Source: Microbacterium sp. BH-3-3-3
Lineage (GTDB): Bacteria > Actinomycetota > Actinomycetes > Actinomycetales > Microbacteriaceae
Assembly (NCBI RefSeq): GCF_001792815.1
Contig: NZ_CP017674.1
Coordinates: forward strand, 2,666,001 to 2,730,000
Length of the DNA: 64,000 nucleotides
Direction: 5' to 3'
Shown: positions 6,758-14,414 of the stretch, in pieces
Layout of the letters: each line of letters starts with the position of its first letter
How positions within the stretch are numbered: position 1 is the stretch's first letter
The notes under the pieces: generated by a model
The model's input: the letters and a program-made list of their open reading frames with translations, nothing else
Told to the model about the DNA's origin: nothing
The model's database searches: none
Translations under genes and position numbers: made by a program

Positions 6758-9700
6758 AGCTCCACCGGCTCGAACTCGAGGGTTTCGGCCCGTTCCTCGA
6801 CACGCAGGCGGTCGACTTCGACGCTTTCGCCGACGACGGCATCTTCCTCATCACGGGGCGCACGGGGGCGGGCAAGTCGAGCGTGCTCGACGGCGTCTGC
6901 TACGCCCTGTACGGGGGCGTTCCCCGCTACGACGGAGCGGAACGGCGCCTGCGCAGCGACCACTGCACCCCCGACGACCCGACGCGCGTCACGCTCGAGT
7001 TCAGCGCCGACGGCGAGAGATGGCGCATCACCCGCTCGCCCGAGTTCGAGCGGCCCAAGCGTCGTGGCGGCGGCACCACCAAAGAGCCGCACCGCGCCCT
7101 TCTCGAGGTGCAGACCCCGCAGGGCTGGACCGGCGTCGCGGCCCGCCCCGTCGACGTGGCGACCCGCCTCGACGAGATCGTGGGGCTGAGTCAGCAGCAG
7201 TTCCTCCAGGTCATCCTGCTGGCGCAGAACCGTTTCGCTCGATTCCTCCTGGCCAAGAACGACGAGCGACTGACGCTGCTGCGCACCCTGTTCGGCACGC
7301 GTTCGTTCGAGCAGTACACCGCAGATCTCGACGAACGTCGCAAGCGCGCCCAGGTGCGCCTCGCCGCCGAGGGGATCGAGGTCTCGACCCTCCTCGACGA
7401 GGCCGAGCGTCTGGCGGCGGAACTCGACGGCGGTGCCCCCGACTCCGAGGTCACGTCGTCGTCCGGCGATTCCCCGGCGTCCGACGACGCCCCCCGCGCC
7501 GTCGCCGACAGGCTGGCGTTCGTCGTCCGCGCCGTCGAGAGGGCCGCCTACCTCGTCGATACCCTCGCCCGAGATCGAGAGTCGGCCGATGCGGGTTTCG
7601 ATGCGGCTCTCACGGCGGAACGCGAGGCCGCGACGCTGCACGAGCGTCAGCGCGACCGCGTGCGCGTGCGCCGGGAGCTCGCCACCCTCGAGGCGCAGAG
7701 CGACGCGGTCGAGCGCGCGCGCGACGAAGCGGCCGCGGCGGCCGCGGCCGAGGCGCTCCGGGCGACGGTCGACGCCGCGGAGCGGGCCGCGACCGCGGTG
7801 ACCGCCGCAGAGAAGCGTCACGGGACAGCCCTCGACCGTGCGCGCGCCGTGGGGGAAGGCGACGCCGGAACCGACGATGCCCTCGCCGCACGAGACGATG
7901 AGCTGACCGCACTGCTCGCCCAGGCCGAGGCCGCGCGTGTCGCCGAGCAGCAACTGGTCGACGCCGACGCCGCGGTCGCACAGGCCACCGCGCGCGTGCA
8001 GACGCTCGAGCGGGAGCGCGACGCCCTCGTCGACGGGCGCCGCGAGGTGCCCGATCTGCTCCAGACGCTCGACGAGCGCCTCACCACCCTCCAGGGCGCC
8101 CCCGACCGGCGACAGGCCGCGCTGGCAGCTCGCGACGAGGCTCGACGTCGGCTGGATGCCGCTCACCAGGCGTCGCGACTGCTCGAACAGCGCGACCAGG
8201 CCGACCTCTCCTCTCTCGTCCGCGCCGACGATCTGCAGCGCGCGGTCGACGCGTGGACGACGCTGCTGCGGCGTCGCCTGGCGGGCGCCGCCGCAGAACT
8301 CGCCCACGAGCTCGTCGACGGAGAACCGTGCTCCGTCTGCGGCTCCCGAGAGCACCCGGCCCCCGCCGTGGGCGGCGACGCCTCGGTCACCGACGAGCAG
8401 ATCGCCGCCGCCGAAGATCGCAAGAACGCCGCGGTCGACGCCGACCGGCTCGCCTCCGACGCCGCCCGGATCGCCCGCGACGACCACGCTCTCGCCGCCG
8501 CTCGGGCGGGAGGAGACAGCGTCGCGACCCTGACCGACCGCCTCGCCACGGCCGAGACCGTGCTCGCGAGCGCTCTCGCCGACGTCGCCGACCTCGAGCA
8601 TCTTCAGGCGGAGCGGGCGCGTGCCGTCGAGATCGACGTCGCCATCGCGGCGCGGATCGAGAGCCTGACGGCCGACCTCGCCACGGCGCGGCAGGATGCC
8701 GCCCTCGCGCAGCAGCGAGGCGACGCCCTGCGCGACGACGTGCGTCGCGCGCGCGGCGACTTCGCGACCGTCACCGAGCGACAGAACGACCTGCGGTCGC
8801 ATCGGACGGCGGTGCGCGACCTGCTGACCGCGCGCGCCGATCTGGTCGCCGCGCGGGCCGCGCACCTCGACGCCCGGACGACCCTCGACGACCTCGTGGC
8901 CGACACCTCGTTCGACGACATCGACGCGGTCGTCGGCGCCCTGCGGCCCGCCGCCGACCGCCGACGTCTCGACGCGCTCGTCGCCGAGCACGCGACGGCG
9001 ATCGCGTCCGCCCGTCAGCGCCTGTTCTACCTGGAACTGGCGCTCGTCGACGCGAGCGACGAGCCGCTCGATCTCGCGCCGTTCACCGCCGCCGTGCGGC
9101 AGGCGCGCGAGTCCGTGCAGCAGGCCGCCGCCGCGCACGCCGAGGCGCGGACTCTCGCTGACCGTCTGCGAGGCCTCGCCCAGCGCGCCGATGCCGGACA
9201 CTCGGCCATCGCGGAGCTGGCCGAAGAGCACGCGGTCGTCGCCCGTCTGGCGGACACCCTCGCCGGGCGCGCCCCGAACACCCGCCGCATGACGCTCGAG
9301 ACCTTCGTGCTGGCCGCCGAGCTCGAAGAGATCGTCGTGGCCGCCAACCTGCGTCTCGAGCAGATGTCGTCGGGCCGCTACCGACTCCAGCACACCGACG
9401 CGCTCGCGGCCCGCGGGGCCGCCAGCGGGCTCGGGCTCGAGATCATGGACGCCTTCACCGGCCAGTGCCGTCCGCCGCACTCGCTCTCGGGCGGTGAGAC
9501 CTTCCTGACGTCGCTCGCTTTGGCCCTCGGGCTCGCAGAGGTGGTCACGGCCCGGGCGGGGGGCATCCGGCTCGACACCCTCTTCATCGACGAAGGCTTC
9601 GGCTCGCTCGACGACGACACCCTCGATCTCGCCATGCGCACCCTCGACGAGCTGCGGCAAGGCGGCCGTACCGTGGGCGTCATCAGCCACGTGGCGTCGA

Positions 9701-9792
9701 TGAGAGACCAGTTGCCCGCGCAGTTGCAGGTGACCGCGACACCGAGGGGACCGAGCGTCATCTCCCAGGATGCCGCCCTGCTCCCCGCCTAG
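6754..9792 (+). CDS. sbcC: Exonuclease SbcCD ATPase subunit
   Basis: 1012 residues, SMC-like. Walker A GRTGAGKSS is at residues 35-43; the Q-loop region includes LSQQQFLQVILLAQ; two long Ala/Arg/Glu-rich coiled coils flank the zinc hook CSVCG near 526; the signature LSGGETFLTSLAL is near 911 and Walker B DTLFIDEGFGSLD near 945. All motifs are intact. Start overlaps the sbcD stop by four bases. The coiled coils explain the very long open frame seen on the opposite strand. Confidence 0.95.
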   Translation: MKLHRLELEGFGPFLDTQAVDFDAFADDGIFLITGRTGAGKSSVLDGVCYALYGGVPRYDGAERRLRSDHCTPDDPTRVTLEFSADGERWRITRSPEFERPKRRGGGTTKEPHRALLEVQTPQGWTGVAARPVDVATRLDEIVGLSQQQFLQVILLAQNRFARFLLAKNDERLTLLRTLFGTRSFEQYTADLDERRKRAQVRLAAEGIEVSTLLDEAERLAAELDGGAPDSEVTSSSGDSPASDDAPRAVADRLAFVVRAVERAAYLVDTLARDRESADAGFDAALTAEREAATLHERQRDRVRVRRELATLEAQSDAVERARDEAAAAAAAEALRATVDAAERAATAVTAAEKRHGTALDRARAVGEGDAGTDDALAARDDELTALLAQAEAARVAEQQLVDADAAVAQATARVQTLERERDALVDGRREVPDLLQTLDERLTTLQGAPDRRQAALAARDEARRRLDAAHQASRLLEQRDQADLSSLVRADDLQRAVDAWTTLLRRRLAGAAAELAHELVDGEPCSVCGSREHPAPAVGGDASVTDEQIAAAEDRKNAAVDADRLASDAARIARDDHALAAARAGGDSVATLTDRLATAETVLASALADVADLEHLQAERARAVEIDVAIAARIESLTADLATARQDAALAQQRGDALRDDVRRARGDFATVTERQNDLRSHRTAVRDLLTARADLVAARAAHLDARTTLDDLVADTSFDDIDAVVGALRPAADRRRLDALVAEHATAIASARQRLFYLELALVDASDEPLDLAPFTAAVRQARESVQQAAAAHAEARTLADRLRGLAQRADAGHSAIAELAEEHAVVARLADTLAGRAPNTRRMTLETFVLAAELEEIVVAANLRLEQMSSGRYRLQHTDALAARGAASGLGLEIMDAFTGQCRPPHSLSGGETFLTSLALALGLAEVVTARAGGIRLDTLFIDEGFGSLDDDTLDLAMRTLDELRQGGRTVGVISHVASMRDQLPAQLQVTATPRGPSVISQDAALLPA

Positions 9793-9801
9793 GCTGGTCA
9801 C

Positions 9802-9984
9802 ATGCGCAAGAGCACCCTCTGGACCATCCTCGGCGTCATCGTCGCCGTGGTCATCGCCTGGGTCGTCGTGAACATCCTCCTGTCGATCCTCGCGTTCGCG
9901 TTCCGGGTGGTCGCCGTGGCGATCGTCGCGGTGATCGTTTTCTTCATCCTGCGCGCGGTCTTCGCCCGTCGCGACATCGACTGA
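9802..9984 (+). CDS. Small membrane protein, unknown function
   Basis: 60 residues, almost entirely hydrophobic, probably one long or two short membrane helices, starting MRKSTLWTILG and ending with the basic/acidic tail ARRDID. No family recognised. TAGGCT lies six bases upstream of the ATG, so it probably has its own leaderless transcript although sbcC ends only ten bases before. Confidence 0.72.
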   Translation: MRKSTLWTILGVIVAVVIAWVVVNILLSILAFAFRVVAVAIVAVIVFFILRAVFARRDID

Positions 9985-9994
9985 GCGCGCGGAA

Positions 9995-10037
9995 CGCTCG
10001 GCGCCCCGGTCCTCGGGCGCCGGCGGCCCGCCGAGCG
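9995..10037 (+). terminator. Nested hairpin, probable terminator
   Basis: CGCTCGGCG (9995-10003) pairs with CGCCGAGCG (10029-10037), and GGCGCCC/GGGCGCC can pair inside. No T-tract follows. It lies between the small membrane protein and the MFS gene. Confidence 0.5.
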
Positions 10038-10121
10038 AGATCGTCCGAGATCACGGTGCCGGCGAGACGGTCGATGCAAGCCCGACCGTCGTGTCCGACC
10101 CCCGGAGTAGCGTGGCACGCG

Positions 10122-11621
10122 ATGTCTGATCAGCCCCCTGCCCCCTCGGGCTCCGCCCATCCCCCCACGCGCGATATCGTCCTGTCGTCGAAGCATCGCT
10201 GGCGTGCCTATTGGGTCGCCGTGGCGGTCGCCGCGCTCACGATCCTCGACCTCACCAAGGTGAACGTCGCCCTGCCCTCGATCGAGGCGGCGTTGAACGC
10301 CGGGCCGACCGAGTTGCAGCTCGTGGTGTCGGGCTACATCCTCACCTTCGGTCTCGTGCTGGTGCCCGCCGGTCGTCTCGGAGACCTGCGCTCCCGGCGC
10401 GTGCTGTTCCTCGTCGGCCTGTCGCTGTTCCTCGTCACGAGCCTGGCGTGCGCCCTCGCCCCCAACACCGGAGTGCTGCTGGTCGCTCGTCTGCTACAGG
10501 GGGTGGCCGCCGGCATCCAGATGCCGCAGGTCCTCGGGCTGGTGCAGCAGCTGTTCCAGGGCAAAGAACGCGGTCGCGCCTTCGGACTGTTCGGGGCCAC
10601 CATCGGCATCGCCACCGCGTTCGGTCCCACGCTCGGCGGTCTGCTCATCGCCCTGGGAGGCGAGACCGACGGCTGGCGTCTGATCTTCTGGATCAACATC
10701 CCGCTGGTCGCGATCGTCATCGCCCTGGCCGCGTGGCTGCTGCCCGACACCCGCACCAAGTCGCGTCGCAAGCTCGACCTCGATCCCGTCGGCGTGCTGC
10801 TGTTCGCTCTCACGATCCTGGCCCTCATGTGGCCGTTCCTCTTCACCACGGGTGCGCCCGGCGATGATCCCCGCCGCTGGTGGCTGCTCGTGGTGTCGGT
10901 CGTCTTCGCCGCCGGCTTCGTGTTCTGGGAGCGCCGGTACGCGGATCGGGGCGGGATGCCGCTCATGCCGTTCTCGATCTTCGGTCTGTCGTCGTATCGG
11001 AACGGTGTGCTGATCTCGACCGCGTACTTCGCTGCGATCCCCGCGATGTTCCTGCTCGGCACCCTTTTCCTGCAGGGCGGGCTGGGACTCGAACCCGTGT
11101 TCGCGGGCATGGTGACGATCGGGTTCGCGGTCGCATCGGCGTGGAGCTCGTGGATCGGCGGCAATCTGGTCACGCGTCTGGGGCGCCCGCTGGTGGTGTG
11201 GGGCATCCTGGGTATGGTCGCCACGGCCGCCGGTCTCGTGCTGGTCGCGTTGTTCACCGCACCCGAGTGGACGCCGTGGGCGATGGCCGGGGTGATGGTC
11301 GTCGGCGGGTTCGCCGGCGGTCTGGTGATCTCGCCCAATCAGACCCTCACGCTCGCCGACATTCCCGTCACCAGCGGGGGTGTCGCGGGCTCGGTGGGTC
11401 AGTTGGGACAACGCATCGGCACCGCCGTGGGCACGGCCATCGCGCTCGCACTTTTCTACGCGACGGTCTATCGCGAGCAGGACACCGCCGACATGACGGT
11501 GGTCTACCACGACGCCTACGCGTCCGGCATGATCACCGTGGGCGTCTTCCTGGGTATCGCGCTGATCGTGGGCGTCGGCGATCTGGCGGGTCGGGCTCGC
11601 TCGGGGTCTCAGACCCCGTAG
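10122..11621 (+). CDS. MFS transporter, DHA2 (14-helix) drug efflux type
   Basis: 499 residues with about 14 predicted membrane helices, as in the EmrB/QacA drug:H+ antiporter family. The loop 2-3 motif A reads GRLGDLRSRRVLF, motif B LLQGVAAGIQMP follows in helix 4, and motif C-like GPTLGGLL is in helix 5, so it is an exporter of unknown substrate in the cytoplasmic membrane. The ATG at 10122 leaves a 25-residue cytoplasmic N-terminus; TAGCGT is eight bases upstream. Its 3' end overlaps the convergent nucleosidase-like gene by 13 bases. Confidence 0.9.
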   Translation: MSDQPPAPSGSAHPPTRDIVLSSKHRWRAYWVAVAVAALTILDLTKVNVALPSIEAALNAGPTELQLVVSGYILTFGLVLVPAGRLGDLRSRRVLFLVGLSLFLVTSLACALAPNTGVLLVARLLQGVAAGIQMPQVLGLVQQLFQGKERGRAFGLFGATIGIATAFGPTLGGLLIALGGETDGWRLIFWINIPLVAIVIALAAWLLPDTRTKSRRKLDLDPVGVLLFALTILALMWPFLFTTGAPGDDPRRWWLLVVSVVFAAGFVFWERRYADRGGMPLMPFSIFGLSSYRNGVLISTAYFAAIPAMFLLGTLFLQGGLGLEPVFAGMVTIGFAVASAWSSWIGGNLVTRLGRPLVVWGILGMVATAAGLVLVALFTAPEWTPWAMAGVMVVGGFAGGLVISPNQTLTLADIPVTSGGVAGSVGQLGQRIGTAVGTAIALALFYATVYREQDTADMTVVYHDAYASGMITVGVFLGIALIVGVGDLAGRARSGSQTP

Positions 11622-12166
11622 AGCTCGCCGACTTTCGCGCGCAGCTCGTGGCTGCAGCGCTCGACGACGACATCCCACAGTTCGGTCGCGCCGTCTTGCG
11701 CGCGGTCCGAGACGGCCCGCAGGATGCGGATCGGCACGTCGAACTGCTGCGCGACCCAGATGAGCGCGTACGACTCCATGTCGACCAGCCGCGCTCCGAG
11801 GCCGCGAATGAGCCGAACCGCCTCGGCGTCGTCGACGAAGTGGTCGCCGGTGGCGATGACGAGCCCTTCGGCGCCGGTGTCCACCCGCGTCGGCAGTGAC
11901 ACGTGCTCGCCGAACGTCCCGTCGAGCCCCTTCACGTCGTGCTGGATGGCTCCGGCGATCTCGTAGATGCCCCCCTCAACGTCATCGTCGATCGCCCCCG
12001 CCGTGCCGACGACGACGATCTCGTCGTAGTCGCCCTCGCAAAGGGCGCGTGTGAGGGCGTAGGCCGCGGGGATCTTCCCCACGCCCGTCAGCAGCCGGGT
12101 GAAGCCGGGGATGTCCTCCTCGAAGGCGACGAGTTCGGACACATGGGCGGCGACGAGGAGCTTCAC
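11609..12166 (-). CDS. Nucleoside phosphorylase / MTA-SAH nucleosidase-like protein
   Basis: 185 residues, shorter than the usual 230. It has the PNP/UDP superfamily fold: a TGVGKIPAA segment near 27, VVVGTAGAID near 52, and the hallmark LVDMESYAL near 131, where the Glu after Met normally binds the ribose hydroxyls, followed by RILRAVSDRA, whose Asp corresponds to the catalytic acid. Probably cleaves a purine nucleoside such as methylthioadenosine or adenosylhomocysteine, but the substrate is uncertain. Three TGACGTCA palindromes lie 16-57 bases upstream of its start and may regulate it. Confidence 0.82.
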   Translation of the reverse strand: MKLLVAAHVSELVAFEEDIPGFTRLLTGVGKIPAAYALTRALCEGDYDEIVVVGTAGAIDDDVEGGIYEIAGAIQHDVKGLDGTFGEHVSLPTRVDTGAEGLVIATGDHFVDDAEAVRLIRGLGARLVDMESYALIWVAQQFDVPIRILRAVSDRAQDGATELWDVVVERCSHELRAKVGELYGV

Positions 12167-12181
12167 CCCTCCATTGTCGTC

Positions 12182-12223
12182 GATGACGTCACGACGATGA
12201 CGTCACGACGATGACGTCACGAG
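12182..12223. repeat. Three tandem 14-bp repeats with TGACGTCA core
   Basis: The unit GATGACGTCACGAC occurs at 12182-12195, 12196-12209 and 12210-12223 (last base G in the third), followed by a degenerate GATGACG. Each holds the perfect palindrome TGACGTCA. The array sits directly upstream of the minus-strand nucleosidase-like gene and downstream of the aldo/keto reductase gene. It may be an operator array or a slippage-generated repeat. Confidence 0.85.
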
Positions 12224-12271
12224 GATGACGCGCTCGGGCGTCGCCCGACCGCCGGGGTCCGAAGACGCAGC

Positions 12272-12302
12272 GAGGCCCCGACACGGTGTGTGCCGGGGCC
12301 TC
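12272..12302 (-). terminator. Terminator of the aldo/keto reductase gene
   Basis: GAGGCCCCG/CGGGGCCTC form a 9-bp stem, extended by ACAC/GTGT with a small bulge and a three-base loop. It begins 14 bases after the reductase stop codon. No T-run follows. Confidence 0.7.
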
Positions 12303-12315
12303 ACTGCGATCGACG

Positions 12316-13260
12316 TCAGTCCTGCGCGGCGTCCGACGCCCGCGACAGGTGGGCGAGCTCGTCGGCGCTGAGCTCGAGGCGCGCGCTCGCGAGCAGATCG
12401 GCGACCTGCTCGACCTTCGACGCGCTGGCGATCGGGGCGGCCACCGCGGGCTGCGCGCGCAGCCACGCCAGCGCGGTCGTCGCGATGGAAGCGCCGTGGG
12501 CGTGTCCGACTTCCTCGAGCGCGTCGATCAGCGCGAGGCCGGCGGGGGTGGCGAGTTTCGCGGCGCCCTCGGCACGGGGCGAGTCGCCCGTGGCATCCGC
12601 CGTCCGGTACTTGCCGGTCAGGAAGCCACTGGCCAGGGCGAAATACGGCACGAGTGACATGCCGTACTGCTCGGCGACCGGCACGATGTCGCGCTCGACG
12701 TCGGTGCGGTGCACGAGGTTGTAGTGCGGCTGGATGGCGACGGGCAGGGCGACGCCCGAGGCCTCGGCCAGAGAGACCCATTCGCGGATGCGCTCGGCGG
12801 TGTAGTTCGACACGGCCACGTGGCGCACGAGACCGTCGGACACGAGGTCGCCGAAGGCGGCCACGGTCTCTTCGAGCGGGGTCTCGGCGTCGTCGAAGTG
12901 GGCGTAGTACAGGTCGATGGTGTCGACACCCAGGCGCTGCAGCGAGGCTTCGGCCGCCGCGCGCACGTTCGCCGCCGACAGGCCGCGGAAGTCGGGGTGG
13001 GTGCTCACCTTCGTCGCGACGACGACGTTCGACGGCTTGCGTGACGCGAGCCACTCGCCGATCAACGTCTCGCTCTCTCCGCCGGAGTTGCCCGGGACCC
13101 ACGCGCTGTAGCCGTCAGCCGTGTCGATGAAGTTCCCGCCCCCGGCATGGAAGGCGTCCAGTACGGCGAACGAGGTGTCGTGGTCGGCGGTCCAACCGAA
13201 GACGTTCCCGCCGAGCGAGAGGGGGAGGATGTCGAGGTCGCTGCGTCCAAGGCGCGTCAT
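12316..13260 (-). CDS. Aldo/keto reductase
   Basis: 314 residues, standard for the family. NFIDTADGYSAW carries the catalytic Asp and Tyr, VVATKV the catalytic Lys, and DLYYAHFDDAETP the position usually occupied by His (YYAHF). The NADP-binding segment IPIAS-like reads AAPIASASKVEQV near the C-terminus. Reduces an unknown carbonyl with NAD(P)H. The ATG at 13260 is preceded by AGGAAGG at good spacing; an in-frame upstream start would add a non-conserved leader. Confidence 0.92.
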   Translation of the reverse strand: MTRLGRSDLDILPLSLGGNVFGWTADHDTSFAVLDAFHAGGGNFIDTADGYSAWVPGNSGGESETLIGEWLASRKPSNVVVATKVSTHPDFRGLSAANVRAAAEASLQRLGVDTIDLYYAHFDDAETPLEETVAAFGDLVSDGLVRHVAVSNYTAERIREWVSLAEASGVALPVAIQPHYNLVHRTDVERDIVPVAEQYGMSLVPYFALASGFLTGKYRTADATGDSPRAEGAAKLATPAGLALIDALEEVGHAHGASIATTALAWLRAQPAVAAPIASASKVEQVADLLASARLELSADELAHLSRASDAAQD

Positions 13261-13365
13261 GATGCCCTTCCTGTCGAGGTTCGTTGACCTCAGGGACAAC
13301 GATGCTCGGCAGCGGGCATTCCCTCGACGCGCCGTGACCCGCCGCGCGGCAGGGGCGGCCGGCCC

Positions 13366-13392
13366 GGGGCTCAGCGGAGCGAGCTCAGCCCC
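13366..13392 (-). terminator. Hairpin after the two small membrane genes
   Basis: GGGGCT and AGCCCC pair around an inner GAGC/GCTC, located seven bases past the stop of the minus-strand gene ending at 13399. No T-tract. Confidence 0.45.
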
Positions 13393-13398
13393 GCCGAC

Positions 13399-13542
13399 TC
13401 ACGAACCGCCCGACAGGATGCCGATGAGGCCGCTGATGAGCAGCCAGAGGCCGATCCCCGCACCGGCGATCCAGATGACGACCGTGCCGGTCGGGTACTT
13501 CTTCTTGCCGTCGGGGCGGTCGGAGCCATCGGGGACGCTCAC
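13399..13542 (-). CDS. Small membrane protein, unknown function
   Basis: 47 residues from a GTG start that overlaps the stop of the upstream gene (GTGA), so translation is probably coupled. A polar, Lys-rich N-terminus (PDGKKKYPTG) precedes one membrane helix VVIWIAGAGIGLWLLISGL. No family recognised; the gene is short enough to be easily missed. Confidence 0.68.
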   Translation of the reverse strand: MSVPDGSDRPDGKKKYPTGTVVIWIAGAGIGLWLLISGLIGILSGGS

Positions 13543-13736
13543 GAGCGCACCATCGTCACGATCGATACGACAAGCACGGTGAGACCTCCGATGACGGCGA
13601 TGGCGGCGATGATGGGGCCGCCGCCGGCGAGGAACGCGGCGACGCCGAGCGCGAGGAAGAGGACGGCGAGCACGATGCCGCTCACCTGGTAGACGCGGAA
13701 CCTGCCCCCGCCGTCTGTGACTTTCTGTTCGCTCAC
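13539..13736 (-). CDS. Small membrane protein, unknown function
   Basis: 65 residues from GTG at 13736, preceded by GGGGG at six bases. Two hydrophobic helices (VSGIVLAVLFLALGVAAFL and IIAAIAVIGGLTVLVVSIV). First gene of a two-gene operon with the overlapping gene downstream; function unknown. Longer upstream starts exist in frame but would overlap the promoter region of the divergent DUF427 gene. Confidence 0.7.
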   Translation of the reverse strand: MSEQKVTDGGGRFRVYQVSGIVLAVLFLALGVAAFLAGGGPIIAAIAVIGGLTVLVVSIVTMVRS

Positions 13737-13842
13737 GTCGACCCCCTGCTCCCAGGCTACCGAAAAGCCGGATGTCTCCCGTGACGGCGAACGCACGATC
13801 AGATCTCGATCCGCATCCCGCCCCGAGGCGTAGCGTAGGGAT

Positions 13843-14340
13843 ATGGCGCGCCCCGTTCCCGATCCCGTCCGCCCCGGCCAGGAGTCCGTGTGGGACTACC
13901 CCCGCCCGCCTCGCGTCGAGACCGTGCGAAAGCGCGTGCAGATCGACTTCGGCGGGGTGCGCATCGTCGACACCGATGACGTCGTCCGCGTGCTCGAGAC
14001 GAGCCACCCGCCCGTCTACTACCTGCCGATCGCCGCCTTCGGTGAGGCGTTGACCCTGGGCGAGGGCGCGTCGTTCTGTGAGTACAAGGGCGGAGCGCGC
14101 TACTTCGACGTGCACGGTGGTGGGGGAGCGGTGGCCGCACGCGCGGCGTGGAACTATCCGAACCCCATGCCGGGGTACGAGATGCTGGCTGACCGCGTGG
14201 CCGTCTACGCCGGGCCGTTGGACCGCGTGGTGCTGGGCGGAGAGACGGTGCAGCCGCAACCCGGGGGCTTCTACGGCGGGTGGGTGACGAAGGACCTCGC
14301 CGGCCCGTTCAAGGGTGTTCCGGGGTCGATGGGCTGGTGA
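13843..14340 (+). CDS. DUF427 domain-containing protein
   Basis: 165 residues. The DUF427 hallmarks are present: VRIVDTDDVVRVLETSHPPVYY, then FCEYKGGARYFDV, then AAWNYPNPMPGYEMLADRVAVYAG. The fold is a small beta barrel of unknown biochemical role, often next to redox enzymes. TAGCGT followed by six bases precedes the ATG (leaderless spacing). Upstream is the divergent pair of small membrane genes; downstream it converges on nadE. Confidence 0.9.
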   Translation: MARPVPDPVRPGQESVWDYPRPPRVETVRKRVQIDFGGVRIVDTDDVVRVLETSHPPVYYLPIAAFGEALTLGEGASFCEYKGGARYFDVHGGGGAVAARAAWNYPNPMPGYEMLADRVAVYAGPLDRVVLGGETVQPQPGGFYGGWVTKDLAGPFKGVPGSMGW

Positions 14341-14414
14341 CCCGGGGTCACCCGCGCCCGCGTTCCGCTATACCGATGACGGAGTGACCGGCTTCGTTGA
14401 GCGGAGAGACCGCG

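Noticed and set aside
6664..9801. Open frame of about 1045 codons on the minus strand opposite sbcC
   Set aside because: It mirrors the GC-rich third positions of sbcC, has no recognisable domain and is low complexity. The plus-strand gene carries all SbcC motifs.
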